64,000 bases of DNA, taken from assembly GCF_964340395.1 (NCBI RefSeq), contig NC_135571.1:10651440-10715439 (forward strand), read 5' to 3'. Source of the stretch: Glandiceps talaboti. Taxonomy: Eukaryota > Hemichordata > Enteropneusta > Spengelidae. The notes under the pieces are model-generated. The model searched no databases and was not told the origin of the DNA. It worked only from the letters and a program-made list of their open reading frames with translations. The translations under genes were made by a program, and so were the position numbers. Below are positions 1-35,400 of this stretch, piece by piece (positions within the stretch are counted from its first letter, which is position 1; every line of letters starts with the position of its first letter).

Positions 1-340
1 ATGTCGCCATTAGAATGTATTTACATCAGTTCTGTGGAGATAAACGTACACGTTCACATAGTTTAATAGTACTGAATGTTGGAACGGGGCACTAAAAATA
101 GTGCGTAATTCTTCCATTATCATGGCCTGGAGTCGTGAGGGGATTTTTGGTCCCCGCCTAGCATTTCGCTTATGGTCGTGCACTCACATCTAACATTAGA
201 TTATGATCTCCTGCAACGTTGTAAATATGGTAACAATGTTTACATGATATATATAGGGGAAAGGCGAGAATCTGGACTATTTCGGAGTTTATTACTCAGA
301 AAGTTTGTCATTTTAGGACAGCATAAAAACATGTCCTTGA

Positions 341-495
341 ATAGACTCTCTTACAGTCCTCGGAGCTTCGCATCACTAAAAATTGTTTTGTTTTGTATGT
401 ACTGATATCTACTGCATAATTGTACTTGAATATCCTTGTACCGTGCGCCCTCATCGATCACACTGGGTTACCTTTCGTTGACGTGTGTTATTGCA
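341..495. repeat. Partial copy of the 12.9 kb foldback element
   Basis: The stretch beginning with ATAGACTCTC, followed by an ACAGTCCTCGGAGC block and a GCCCTCATCGA block, matches the left arm of the inverted repeat at 12930-13224. Only one arm is present, so this is a broken member of the same dispersed family. Confidence 0.55.
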
Positions 496-1170
496 AAACT
501 ATCGTTCAATCACTGTTCATGAACGACACCGTAGTCAATGTTTGGAAACACTTCACTGACTTCATGCCATCTCTTTGGCGATGTGAAAGGTCATTATTAC
601 CTATTTACCTTGCAAAAACTGCCAGATAAAACTGTCATTGCGCATTGCGCATGCGCATCAACGCGGTTATAAATCAAACGTGACGTAATAATCCCATTAA
701 TTACGTGGAAGTAGGTTATCAGGTACAAGATAAGTTACACACTGTTGACATGAAATATGACTTCCATTGTCTTTGAGAAGAATTTGGCAAACATACTGTA
801 TGACTCTGAGATTATTTATAATGTTCAACAAGAACAGTAGCATTGTTGGCCAAAAGATTTGAATATCTGACAATGTCGTTCCCCAGAACATCTGTGGAGC
901 TATTATGTTGGGTCAGATAGCCATGTCGCTAGGCTATAGTAGTCAGCGGCCATAACATATTCATAAAATTATCAATGCATACCTCGTGAGTGCTTTAATA
1001 AAAGACTGGAGTAATACAGGACATTTGGTTACTACAGGACTTTGTGTTTAGTGTTCATGAATTGATAAAAACGTAATATCCCAAATGTATGAAAAATTGT
1101 CACCTGTTCAACCTGTTTACTCTGAGCATGCGCACAGTAAATATATTTCCGAAACACACACATCGAGCGT

Positions 1171-1283
1171 GAATGAATGAATGAATGAATGGATGGATGG
1201 ATGAATGAATGAATGAATGAATGAATGAATGAATGAATGAATGAATGAATGAATGAATGAATGAATGAATGAATGAATGAATA
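1171..1283. repeat. (TGAA)n microsatellite
   Basis: About 28 uninterrupted or nearly uninterrupted TGAA units with a few TGGA variants near the left end. Open frames across it encode only low-complexity peptides. Confidence 0.97.
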
Positions 1284-2384
1284 TTGAAATAAATAGATAA
1301 AAATATACTGTAAAACGCGTACGTCCAGTGAGGCAGTAGCCTACCTGTAGACTTGAAGCCTGAAGGACTAACACTGCTACACCATTTCCGCTATGTTAAC
1401 CGACATTTTGATTAGCTGAACGAGCGAAAATTCAAAAACTCAAATGTCAATATTTGGATAGCGGAAATAGTGTTGTCCTTCAAATTTACAGGTAGACTGC
1501 ACCCCGGGAACTGCACATGGTTGTAACACTAACATAATGGCTGTTACACAATGTACATACTTAGATCATCATCATTTGAACAGAATTCAGGCGATTGGAG
1601 ATTTTGAATTTTGATTTTCCGTTTTGGGGAAATAGCGAATTCAAAACCCCCATCGACCATCCACATAGATATTACAGGCCAGTAAGACCACGATTTATCT
1701 TTAACTCGACACCACCTGTTTGAAAGACGATGGCGTTTGGTTCAATATTTAAATATTAACTACCATACTCTACGTACCTAGGGACAACAGGCTCGCCACG
1801 TGAAGACAAAAATGTGAAATTTTTGAAGTTGTTCCTTTTCTTGTAGTCGAGCTGACGTCAACTGTGCATCAATACTTTAGTCTGGTTTCATGGGTTAGAA
1901 TAATGCAGGCTGTTATAAGCACATGGTGTAATTATGAGGCAAGCACAAGGTACGAGGTGACCTACAGTATTTGATAAATATTGACCTTTGACCTCTATCA
2001 TTACATTGGTCAGACACAATGAAACATGTGGTTTATTTGAAATGTGTCGAGTAGTCAATAAAATATTAAAATGGCACTGTACCAATAAAATAAGGTTTGA
2101 TAAGATGGCGCGTAAAAATGCAGCAGGAAACCATTGACATTATATTGTAGTTTGTTGAAAACAACTGAATATTCGTAAATATCGAATAACGCCATTATTT
2201 TGTATTATGAATATCCTTGAATAGAATTTTAGCTCACAAGCGACTTTGTAGCATGTATAAATATGAGTAGTTGTCAGTCTCGAATGATTGGGCTGATTAC
2301 TAGAGCGCCACCAACGGCATGACTGCATTCCACACGCTCTCGCCTTACTCACAGGTTCACAAAGTGCACCATACATAATAAAAC

Positions 2385-2503
<119 letters not shown>

Positions 2504-2622
2504 TAAGTATAAGTGTCTCACTAGAGAGAACATTGCTCAATGCAATATTAGTAGCAGAGCATTATAGACTTAATTCAAAAGAATACGGATGTTATAACGA
2601 CTTATAACATTCTTATCGCTGA

Positions 2623-2624
<2 letters not shown>

Positions 2625-2679
<55 letters not shown>
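2625..2679. repeat. (TA)n microsatellite
   Basis: About 27 TA units, separate from the larger TA run some 120 bases to the left. Confidence 0.95.
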
Positions 2680-2680
<1 letters not shown>

Positions 2681-4074
2681 TTAAGAGGGAGACAGATACA
2701 AACTTCATTATGCATTTTTATTTAAAATCTGAATACATTTACAACATTTGCATTGATTGAGTAAAATTAATCCTACAAGTGTACTCATTAACTTTAATTG
2801 GCAAGACACATAACTACATTATTGTATTTACAAATTGTGGCAGAGTATTATCAACCCCCAACCCCACCCCCACCCACCCACCTGCCACCACCACCATTGC
2901 TTCTACATGGCACACTGTAAATCACTATATATTGTCAAGTTGCTAAATTTAGTATCTACCCTCATAATCAATAAATAAATCAATAAATTACCTAATCAAT
3001 CTATCGATCAATTAATAATTTCTAAACCACCAGACTTCAAAAACATATTTCTGTTCAAAGGCACTGAAAGGTTCAATCCATTCTGAATGCTTTCAAGTCC
3101 TTCATTAGATATAACCCTTCCTGCGACTTACCTATTTGGCTCGAAAATGCTGTTAAGAATGTCAAGTCAGATAGCTAAGTCTCTGGGCTACACGGGATAA
3201 TGACTAATAAAATAGAATAGGTGGGTAGGTAGATTTTTAATTTCATTTATCTATTTTTTTATTTTTTCTGCGCGAGTGTCTAGTTCAGGTTTTCCATTGT
3301 TTTCCAAATGGTCTCTCTGTGTTGTTTATTTCTTCCTATCAGATGTACAGCCATTACAGAATGGAAGAACAGTTTTAGAGTGTCTTTTTAAGTTGATGGC
3401 AGTTTTCGCATCCACTATTTCTCATGAGACTTCACGATTTTCACAATTTTATTATTATTTTCCTTGAATACATAGTTTAGGATCGGCAGTGAAAAACTAG
3501 GCGGGGTAGGGTAACTGGAACCAAACAACTTTCTTTTTATTTGGCTTAATATGAAATTCTGAAAAAATCAACACCTCTTTGACACAAATAACTTCAGAAT
3601 ATATATATCTTAATTTATATAATATTAACGCGATATCTTTCAATGAATTTAATGCAACATTTACACATCAATTAACTGTAGGATATCTTGTCGATTGTTT
3701 GCATTGTTATTAGATGAAGGTAGATGAATGGACAATTTAGTATCTGATATTTGCCGCATAAAAATACATAATTGTAAAAAGTATGTGATTGGCAGTGCTA
3801 GTAACGATCAGCTAGCCAATAACAACTATGTTGTTTGATATATACCCCTGTCGTATGGTATCAATAGTGTTGTCTTTCTCAATATCATTTTGATGTTTAC
3901 TGTTTTGTTGTTTACTGTTTTGTTGTTTACTGTTTTTATGTTTACTGTTTTGTAGTTGTCTTACACTAACAACAAACTCTGTAGCGTAGTTGATCTTCAG
4001 CAGAAATAATTGACGACAGCAGACAAAATCTTCGATTGCAATCAGGATTGTCTTGTTTCCAACACATAAAATTA

Positions 4075-17098
<13,024 letters not shown>

Positions 17099-17445
17099 CC
17101 TTGTACAACAGCCACGTTGTCATCTGTGCCGGTACAAGACGCTAGTAAAACAAGCGCGTTATTCCGTCTATGCACACAGCCCTATCAAATTACAATCTGG
17201 TGTAATCTAACATCAAACACAGGGTAATCTAAATACGCCACGTCTTGCTCATGTGCTCAACTGCAAGGTCCCGGCCTACATGAAAACAAAGATAACCCAC
17301 TTTCATCTCGCTAAAACTTGCCCCTCATAATTTTCATCTCCAAATAATATTGCCCAAGGATTTGAGAAAATTAAAAAAAATAGGCCGATGTGCCGTTATA
17401 GGTCTATGGGTAATCATTGTAAATCAGTTTTGCTGATGGACTACA

Positions 17446-17546
17446 CCACAGGTACTCGAATCAATCTGTATGATTTAAAAAAAAAATATGTATGGTAAAT
17501 AAGACATTTAAAAAAAATCATACAGATTGATTCGAGTACTTGTGGA
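17446..17546. repeat. Palindromic element family C, copy 2
   Basis: CCACAGGTACTCGAATCAAT at the left and ATTGATTCGAGTACTTGTGG at the right are near-perfect inverted ends, with the same AT-rich centre as the copy at 15694. It lies about 350 bases upstream of the start codon of paralogue A. Confidence 0.85.
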
Positions 17547-18374
17547 CTACAGTATACAACAAGCCGCATTGCAAGAGTTGAAAATTTCCAGAAGAGAGGT
17601 ATACATGTCACGTGACGCACTCCGACGTCAGAACGACGCATCTCTGGAAATTTCGGTTAATAATTGGGAGGGGGGGGGGGGGTATCAGCCTTTGACTGGA
17701 ATGGGACATGTTTCATAATTTATTTATACAGTAATAAAATATATCGGAAATATGATATTGTTATGAATATATATCTGTTACATTATTTCATGTCAAATAA
17801 AATACACAATACTGTAATTAGAATCAAAGTTCCTCCAAGAAACACGTTTGTTTTGTTCCAATGACTTCTATTACATTACAAATATAAAGCGTAGACTTCC
17901 CCACTGTCTATAATTAAACTAAGGCACTCACTTATAATAACTTCTAACCTTTTAACGTTCTGGTATTTTTTATCACAGGAATGTATAGTTACATACCAGT
18001 AACAGTCAACTGTTGACGAAGCAAATATTGATTACGCGTTGTTTGAAATACATTAAAAAAAGTAATAATACGTCTTTTTATTGCTAGCTGTAACCATGTC
18101 ATAGATTGGGTTAGCAACCACTTGACAACGACTACGTCACTCAGCACTGTGAGATACAATCACCAATGTTGAACGTTGGTGGCGCAAATCTAATCTCCGA
18201 AGATTTTGGTCTGTCAACATAGCCACATCGATGTCACATGTAAAGCGACGTCATTGTGGGCACGCCCTAATTAATCACTCGCTACAATCGATGATCGGAG
18301 AAGCGCAAACAACAAGGAGTATCTGAGTCTACTAGTATATATTATTCGCTATGAGATAAAACTAATGATCTGAA

Positions 18375-18482
18375 CGGTTGGCTCATTTTCGCAAGCCAGA
18401 GTTATTATTTCTAAAAAAAAAAAATGTGGGAGGCTCGTTAAGAACGTTGCCGTAAAACAGGCCGTGGTTTGCGACGATGGGT
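18375..18482. repeat. Second copy of the repeat at 13335-13445
   Basis: Contains the same ordered blocks TTCGCAAGCCAGAG, GGCTCGTTAAGAA and CGTGGTTTGCGACGA and ends next to a large microsatellite. Confidence 0.7.
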
Positions 18483-18540
18483 TGGCTTTAAATGGCAAAA
18501 ACCCGCAAAGCAAATTAAACCTCTGTGAAAAACACACAAA

Positions 18541-18788
18541 CACATACATACATACATACATACATACATACATACATACATACATACATACATACATACA
18601 TACATACATACATACATACATACATACATACATACATACATACATACATACATACATACATACATACATACATACACACACACATACGCACGCACGCACG
18701 CACACACACACACATACATACATACATACATACATACATAGGTACATACATACATACATACATACATACATGCATGCATGCATGCACG

Positions 18789-18842
<54 letters not shown>
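18541..18842. repeat. (CATA)n/(CA)n/(TA)n compound microsatellite
   Basis: About 300 bases of tetranucleotide CATA with CGCA, CATG, CA and TA blocks. All frames stay open across it, giving long but meaningless Tyr-Ile-His-Thr and Tyr-Val-Cys-Met reading frames. Confidence 0.98.
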
Positions 18843-18844
<2 letters not shown>

Positions 18845-19556
18845 ACAGAAGAACATACTATATTACAGACTACGAAGGTCATGACCTATAATTTAGAAGC
18901 AATCCTTCCTTTCGCAATACAAATTGGAATGTTGGAATTCCTTCTTGCTGTCTAGCCTGACTGTACAGTTTCTTACCAAGGACACACAGTAATGTGCAAG
19001 ATACCGCCGTTGGTGGCGCTGTTGTGATGGTGATTGACAGTCATTTGGATGAGAAGTTATCGATATTGTAGTGGGTACGTGGTAATCAGGTTCATCAAAT
19101 GGTCACTCAACTGACTCAATGATCTTAAGCTAGGTCAAAGGTCACTTGGGCATCAAGATGACCGTACTAAAAGACAAAGACATTCTATGTGTGCTAGTTT
19201 ATAGGTTTCTCATCTCATCGACACAATCGAACTATATATCATTTTTCTGACAACATGCAAACTCATTCTGTCGCATAGTCAATAGTACTGATAGCAGAAA
19301 ACGTACGTCACGTAAGTCGGGAGTCGATTCTGATAATGTCCCATCTAGAGACAATGCCAGAATCTGGTCCTGACTTACTTCGTCGTCGTCAAGCAGGACT
19401 AAGTGTCACGCTGAGGTCAACCAAATTTTTCAACAAAGACGGATCAATTATATAAAATTCAGAAATGGCATCGAAATTCATTTACCTGGTATTTCTTCAT
19501 GTTCCAATTTTCACATCTGTGTACATAAAAAGACGTGGTTTGCTGTAATAATAATA

Positions 19557-19558
<2 letters not shown>

Positions 19559-19626
<68 letters not shown>

Positions 19627-19670
19627 GTTGATTGATTGGTTGATTGATTGATTGATTGATTGATTGATTC
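19559..19670. repeat. (TGAT)n microsatellite
   Basis: About 28 TGAT units with a few TGGT variants. Confidence 0.97.
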
Positions 19671-20070
19671 TCAATTAAACATATATAACATCTTTGCCCA
19701 GGATAACACAAACAAAGTAATTTATTTCCACCGAGTCCTCTAATAGAACCTAAGACCACTAATTAGTGGTCTGCGATAGAACGTACTAAAAGACAGCGGT
19801 CAGAACAATGGACTAAAAATAATGTTGAAAAGACCAAAAAACCAGTCAAGACTACAAATTAAGACTATTGGAAATAAATAAACTCATCATTTAATTATCA
19901 ATTAATACTGGATAGTTATAAACTTCCTAAGAAGTCAAATGAGTGTCTCCTCCACTCATAGGTTCAGTATGAATACAGGAGGAAACTCTCATCGGGAAAA
20001 CCTGCATTGTTTGGCAGAACCAAACTGAATAACACTCTTGATTACCACGTGACTAATTTATTCAAACCCT

Positions 20071-20225
20071 AGCCAAGAGATTTGTCTTAGTGTTACAACC
20101 CTATCTCAGGAAGCTTACCACGTGACACTTTTGGCTTTGGCGTGTAGAGCTTCTTGAGATAGTAACACCAAGACAAGTCTCTTGGTGACGGGAGCTTCTT
20201 GAGATAGCAACACCGTCTCTTGGCT
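20071..20225. repeat. Hairpin-forming inverted repeat
   Basis: CCAAGAGATTTGTCTTAGTG followed by TTACAACCCTATCTCA at the left is answered by TTGAGATAGTAACACCAAGA and CAAGTCTCTTGG at the right. A second right-arm copy (CTTCTTGAGATAGCAACACC) follows. Confidence 0.75.
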
Positions 20226-20904
20226 AACCATGACTAGTCAGATGCAGTCAGCAAATTTGAAGCTGTTCTTGCAATTTTTCAGTGGGCAGGCAATTATTTC
20301 GATCGATACCTAGCGAGAGAGGAGCAAACAAGGAAGAGTTGTGGCGAGGAAGTCCTGATTTTGATACAATGGGAGGGGAAATCATGGAATTGTGTACGTC
20401 AAAATGAAGTGCTGGTACAGTGGAAAGCACAAACGTTTCCCTGGTGGGGGGGGGGGGGGGTAAGTTCACAATTGGATGGGCAGTGGGCTGGTAGGCAAGT
20501 TGCAACCCAGTGGGAGTGAGGGAGGGCAGATATCCTTCACCACCAGCGGGAGGGTACATAAGGACATCTATACATCCTCCGCACCCTATTACAAGACGTT
20601 GACTGAGAACTTAGTATCATTGGCCTTGATATAACATGATGGATGGATGATCGTGACACGTCAGATGAACGTCGCTTCCACTCAAAATTCCTGTATCATT
20701 AAACATTATCTTGTACATCTATTTGCGGTTCATAAGGTCAAGTTACATAGAACTCTACATCGAGGCGCCAACAATCCTATGCCATGGATGTATGGGATGT
20801 GGACTAACGTGACATTGGTCATGTTCGTCAACAGTCTATCATATCATTGATAAGGTGTTATCATTTAGGAAGGAAAGAAAAAGATACGCAGATTAAAAGA
20901 AGTG

Positions 20905-21235
<331 letters not shown>

Positions 21236-22167
21236 ATGGAAAATATTCTTTGACCTCAGACGATGCACTGCCAATCAAAGAAAATAAAACAGATGTTGAG
21301 GAATTATGAGGGCATTGTGCCGATATAGGTCCATGTCAGTGATAATAATTGCAAAAAAGCTTTGAGCAGAGTAGGAAAGCGCTGTATAAAAACCTGACAA
21401 TATTAAATTCTTCGAAACAGATACACGTACCAAACGTAAGCCTTGTCGGCCTACATTTTGCCTTCATTTGCATACAGAATGTGTTTGTTCACTGTATCAA
21501 GGCAATCTTTTGTGAAGTACAGATGTTAGTTCATACCATGAGGTTTATGACATAAAATTTATGTCACACGGATATGTTTACTGTATCCCACCTTTGACCA
21601 CCCGCATTGTGTACCAAATCTAAGTTGATACAAAAATCAAGTGGTGCAGTTTTCATCTTCATGTTAAACGGGACCATGTCAGATTACGATTTCAACATTT
21701 CGCTGAGATAAAGAGCTAATGGTCAAAGTTCTAGAAAAAGGTTGGTCCTGAAGGAAAGACCCTTCTAATATAATTTTTATGGCAATAATAAAAAATGGGA
21801 TTGAATTATGGGTCTTTAAGTATTTTTCTTATCTATAATATTGTGGTTACTATTGATAGCCTATCTAAATAAACATTTTCAGTATTTCATTGCGTTATCA
21901 ACCACGTGTTATCGATACATAATTATTTATTGTCACCTGCTACAATAATTAGATGTGGCCTACTTCTGGCACATACTATCGCCAATTTTGACTGTCGAAC
22001 GTACCAACAGATTTAATGGTGATACCCAGTATAGTAAAATAAAGTGATTGAGGTTTAAATACATGTGTGTGATTCTACTAAGATCGGAATAACTTTGAAA
22101 AAATATAGTCTGTACTTGATGATAGGTCGGGGAGGGTGTCACTTTGACCCTGACATTGAACCTGGAT

Positions 22168-22398
22168 ACTGTACTTCACAACTCCTCCTCAGTAAACTTT
22201 ACTTCACAACCCCCTCCTCAATAAACTTTACTTCACAACCCCCTCCTCAGCAAACTTCACAACCCCATCTCCAATAAACTTTACTTCACAACCCCCTCCT
22301 CAGTAAACTTTACCTCACAACCCCATCCTCAGTAAACTTTACTTCACAACCCCATCCTCAGTAAACTTTACTTCACAACCCCTTCCTCAGTAAACATT
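22168..22398. repeat. About 30-bp minisatellite upstream of paralogue B
   Basis: Seven to eight copies of a unit built from CTTCACAACCCCCTCCTCAG and TAAACTTTA. It ends about 250 bases before the start codon of the plus-strand transporter. Confidence 0.9.
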
Positions 22399-22645
22399 AA
22401 TTGAATAACCACCTTCTACGTGTACTGTGCTTCATACCACCTCATATCCTTGCCCATGGTTCGTTATAGATACGAGTATTGATTGATTACTGTGACATCT
22501 ACATTGAGTGTCTGACATTGATGGCAGTATATATCAGAGAGTCATGTGACCGTATATTTGTTTTATTGTGGCATTATCTAGTGGATGCTCACATGCACGT
22601 AATACAGGGTCATTAATGAGCGAGATTTAGCAGAAGGACAACACG

Positions 22646-30388
<7,743 letters not shown>

Positions 30389-31990
30389 AAAATCTACACC
30401 AGTCTACAAATATTATTGTGAAAATAATACGGTGTAGGGTTTCTTCAAGCAAATGTTGAGGTGTCTACGAATTTTTCTATGCCAGAAGGCGTAACAGGAA
30501 TGTGAAAATTTCAAATGACAGTTTCCTATTTTTATAAAAAGTATTACGAATGCAGTAATCTAGTGAGGAAGTGTCTAGTCATCAAAAGACGCTGAGGGGA
30601 GTAAACCATGCAGTTTTAGAACCTTTAGATATTATTATTGCCCGATATTTTACAGCTAGGGAAAATACGAGTGATCTTTGGGGGAGGGGGTAGCTTATAG
30701 CACATATCTCAGACACATAGTGACAAAATCTTATATCACAAGGGTTTTATGGCTGAATTATTGTGGAATGCTACGCAAATATAATATATGAAAAGTCTAG
30801 AACAATATTTGCGATTTTTACTGTTGTTTGTATTTCGAGCACCGCAAAACTAGTGACGTAGACACGTGCTGTCGTGACGTAGAACGACCAGGGTATATAA
30901 ATCCCCAGTTTTTTCATTTTTTTGAACGGGTTCAAATAGACGTGTGTGTGTTTTATAATGGTAGTGAGTTGACAAGTTGTGGTGATTGATAGAAACCGTG
31001 AATGTGCACGTGACAGATGTTAATTAATTTAACACCATCAATAATTTGTTTGTGCTCTACGAACAGACCAATAGGCCTTTCCAAAATTTGCCATGGTGGC
31101 GCTCTTCTTCCTGTCTGTGTGTACCTTGGGGGTATTCATGTTACAGGTTACTCAGTTCATCATAGAGCACTGCTGCTTTCCTTGATGTATGAACAATACG
31201 AAATACAGCCCTGATTTACACTTCTACAGAATACCAAGGAACAAAGCTCATAAGAACGGTACTAGGAGGTGATGATAACCACAAGCTGAGTGAGGGCGCT
31301 GTATTCTCAATTTCCTATTTGCAGTGTGGAATGGCCTATTTCTTGAATACCATTGACAAATTTACGTAGCATGTACTGTGAACATTGCAAGTTGTCACAA
31401 ACACATTTGCATCCATTACAAATGAATTTGAAGTTTGACGAAATATAGTCAATACTTTACTGATTTCCATTATTTTAGTTGAGAGGAAAGCTCTCGATAT
31501 TGCTTCAGTTATTATATATTACTACCAAACCAGAGTGACTACAGAGGTCCGGCACGATGTTTTTGTTACAAATTACATAAAACCAAATACATGCACTGAT
31601 AGAGTGTACATCTGTCAATTTAATTATCACAACAAATTTACTTTCACGAAAAAGAAATTCAAAAAATGAGATGTGCAGTATTGCTTGCTATAGGTTAGAG
31701 TCACGGGGGGGGGGGGGTTTCATTGCACTAGTCACTCTGGTTTCTCATCTGTAAATGTATGTAAGAAATGGCGTGGTGGAAAGAACCGCGCACGATATGA
31801 CGCGGCGTATCTACTACAGTTTTGTTTCCTCTTGCGTTAATTAACTGAACCCGTGAAGGGCGCCCTCTGCGGATCCTATAAATGTAATTAAATAAATACA
31901 TACCTGTATGTATTCAAGCCACTTTTGAGCTCTGAAACACATGTGTAGAATTGTTTTTTTCCTGCTGGCATCAATTTTCTGAAAAGGACC

Positions 31991-32198
31991 AATAAAGTTT
32001 CATTGTATTGTATTGTATTGTATTGTATTGTATTGTATTGTATTGTATTGTATTGTATTGTATTGTATTGTATTGTACTGTACTGTACTGTACTGTACTG
32101 TACTGTACTGTACTGTACTGTACTGCACTGCACTGCACTGCACTGCACTGTACTGTACTGTACTGTATTGTCTTGTATTGTATTGTATTGTATTGTAC
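31991..32198 (+). repeat. AATAAA followed by (TATTG)n/(TACTG)n array
   Basis: GGACCAATAAAGTTTCATTG runs straight into about 39 pentanucleotide units, first TATTG, then TACTG and TGCAC variants, then TATTG again. A poly(A) signal followed directly by a short tandem tail is typical of non-LTR retroelement 3' ends; the body upstream is not recognisable to me. Confidence 0.75.
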
Positions 32199-32454
32199 GT
32201 GGATAGCATGATATATTTGTTTATTAAAACTTTTGGGAAACCTTACAATTTACGATTTAGAATCACGCTCGGAAGTTTAGAAATATAAACTTTAGCGGTA
32301 GATAAAGACTTGAGGGGGTTTATATGTTTTGATGGAACGGAATTATTTTATTAAATGTTCTAAAGCCATTCAAGTATTTCCAAATTTACTCGATATCCGA
32401 TTCCTTTCTAAATGCTATTTCTGGCTGGTATATGTTATTACACTTATTGAAATC

Positions 32455-32620
32455 TTAAAGTGGCCATATGGATGAGGATTGGGTGTTTATTTTGAATATT
32501 TAAATTACAAAACAATTTTATTATGGCATCCTACTTGGAAAATCAACATAGACCAATATTTTACAGTTATTAATCTTTCGCAATATCTGCAAGGTTTGGA
32601 TATTCATTACATAGCTAGCA
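32455..32620. repeat. Left half of hairpin MITE family A
   Basis: TTAAAGTGGCCATATGGATG and the following TTATTATGGCATCCTACTTG match the left arm of the intact element at 49051-49407. The right arm is absent. Confidence 0.75.
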
Positions 32621-34083
32621 ACAGAAGTGAAATATTAAATACTTTTAATAAGAATCGACCATGTTAACTTTTCAAATTTTGACGACAATTTTGGTTCTTT
32701 TATCTATTTATTCCCACGTTCGTGTGTCGGGTGTTAGCTTGACAGGGGTCAAAAGTTGACATGGTTTCTATTTGTATACGACTATGTATACGTGCGCTGC
32801 GCACGTAATGAATTGTGGTGTGAGTGATCCGATGTTCGCCATTCGTACTGATGTGATACGATGTGCAATTCGTCTGCTTCATAAGACACCCTACTTGATG
32901 TACACACCTGAATAAAATTGGTAAGTATTTCAATGTTCACGATTAACGTCACTCAAACACAGTCGCGTTTATATATTGTTATTGCTACAAACAGTAACAT
33001 CACTACATTATGTTTCTATTGACATCGCTGTGTCGAACTGACCATGATCACCATTAGTTTACATTGCAGTACAGTCGAGTCATCAGTATTACAGCCGCCA
33101 TCTTGTATTTTATGATAGTTTAAGAATTCGTGATATACGACCATTAGTAATAAATAGAATCTCATTGTCCCATGGACTACAAATCCTTGCTTATAAATGG
33201 GAGCTTATCAATTGCGCAGTCGCCATTTTTTAGACTTGGTATATATCCTTAAATAACCCCCAAGGTGTCTGACAGGTAGACACACTTTGATCCGGTCACG
33301 CTTTTAATTCTCTCAATAGGCATACGTACCCTCTTGCATGTTTTGGGGTAAACGTGTATTATGTAAGAATTGGTACATTGTTAGGAAGAGCTAGTATACA
33401 TGAAATTACAACGTTAACTAAAATCGCGTTGCCATGGAAATTGTTGTACATGCACCGTGGTTAAAACACACGTACTGTCGGTCGACAATCACCCAGTCAC
33501 TCATTTGTAGCAAGTCAGTGCAAACACTGTTATTGTCTACTTACCTATGGTGAATCCTGGTTTCCCGGTAATGTTTACGCTAAACAAAAAATAAACAAGC
33601 AAAAAAATAAGTGAACGGCAAAGAAAAATATATGAAAGTTGCTAATGCCATATTAAGTATGTGCCTTTTATGAGAGTTAAAAAGAGTAATACATTTTGTT
33701 TCATTGACTGTCTAGTTAGAAAATATATATCTATATATCAACACTATTAAACAAGACAGAATATCAATATCAACGTTTCTATGCAACGAAAATATTGTCT
33801 TTGTTGTTGACTCGTTTTTATCATAAATATGACAAAAAAATCTACGATTCCTATAACTAGCAGATGATAAAGATATTCAAACAATGCATGTAATGCAATG
33901 AACAGCTAAGATTGAAATACATAAATGTAACATGGTCAGGGAGTACTTAGATTTCAGCACATTATTCTCCAAATATACTTTGGTTACATAAATTAAACAA
34001 CCTTCTGCCCTGCTCATCTCATTTCTTTCATTTGTCTGTTTGTCTCATGAACCATCTGTCCGTCTAGTCTGCCTTCCTGTCTC

Positions 34084-34210
<127 letters not shown>

Positions 34211-34870
34211 AGATACCCCTTTCACAAAAGTTGATGGAGTCGTCAAAATCGTCATGGTAACAGGCTATATGAATATTTCATAGGTTGTATATACGACACA
34301 TGGCATGTAAACGTTCAACTTCAGTTTCGGGCACAGGTAGAGACATACGAAGATAGACCAGTCAATGAAAACACGCCGTCGGGGTTTATAGAGGAGCAAA
34401 AAAGGACATTTATTGCAAATTATTATTACACCCAAAGGATGACTATGACAAAAATCACAGGTGTAATAGTTTTAATGAAGACATAGTCAAAGGCAACGCG
34501 AGATTTTAATTGTTCGGTGAACTCTGGATTGGACGTTGACCAATTTGACTTAATGGCGGCTGTCAGACTACAATTTATCAAGTCTTTCAAAGGTCAGGGT
34601 ACGGACTAACTTTGTCAGCTACGCCGTCAACGAAGCTATCTGTGCAAGCTGTTCGTACTTTTAGTGGGAGGGGATTGGTTAGCATTGTCAGTGGCATGGG
34701 AAAAAGACAGTATTTCAATGGGCAAAACTTGTATATCAGATGACTAGGTAAGGGGAGGAGGGAAAGGTATCGGGGCAATTAATGTGGACAGTACTTGAGC
34801 GTTATTGCATTTAGAGTTGAATTAAATTTCACGTTTTCGTTGTGATTCCGATTGATGTTTTTGTGGTATT

Positions 34871-35400
34871 AGTTGAATTGAGTTGAATTGAGTTGGGTTG
34901 CGGGGTTGGGCTGGGTTGGGTTGGGTTGGGTTGGGTTGGGTTGGGTTGGGTTGTGTTGGGTTGGGTTGGGCTGGGTTGGGTTGGGTTGGGTTGGGTTGGG
35001 TTGGGTTGAGTTGAATTGAGTTGGGTTGGGTTGGGTTGGGTTGGGTTGGGTTGAGTTGAATTGAGTTGGGTTGAGTTGGGTTGGGTTGGGTTGGGTTGGG
35101 TTGGGTTGGGTTGGGTTGGGTTGAGTTGAGTTGAGTTGGGTTGGGTTGGGTTGGGTTGGGTTGGGTTGGGTTGGGTTGGGCTGGGTTGGGTTGGGTTGGG
35201 TTGGGCTGGGTTGGGTTGGGCTGGGCTGGGTTGAGTTGAGTTGAGTTGAGTTGGGTTGGGTTGGGTTGGGTTGGGTTGGGTTGGGTTGTGTTGTGTTGGG
35301 TTGGGCTGGGCTGGGTTGGGTTGGGTTGGGTTGGGTTGGGTTGGGTTGGGTTGGGTTGTGTTGGGTTGGGTGGCGTGGAGTGGAGTGGAGTGGAGTGGAG
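34871..35400. repeat. (TTGGG)n minisatellite upstream of the TRIM gene
   Basis: About 100 pentamers, mostly TTGGG with TTGAG, CTGGG, TTGTG and terminal TGGAG variants. The plus strand has GGG at every fifth base, so it can form G-quadruplexes. It ends about 410 bases before the TRIM start codon. Confidence 0.97.

Noticed and set aside
20248-20559. Proline-rich 103-codon open frame on the minus strand
   Set aside because: It depends on a poly-G/poly-C homopolymer, has no recognisable domain and no supported splice partners.
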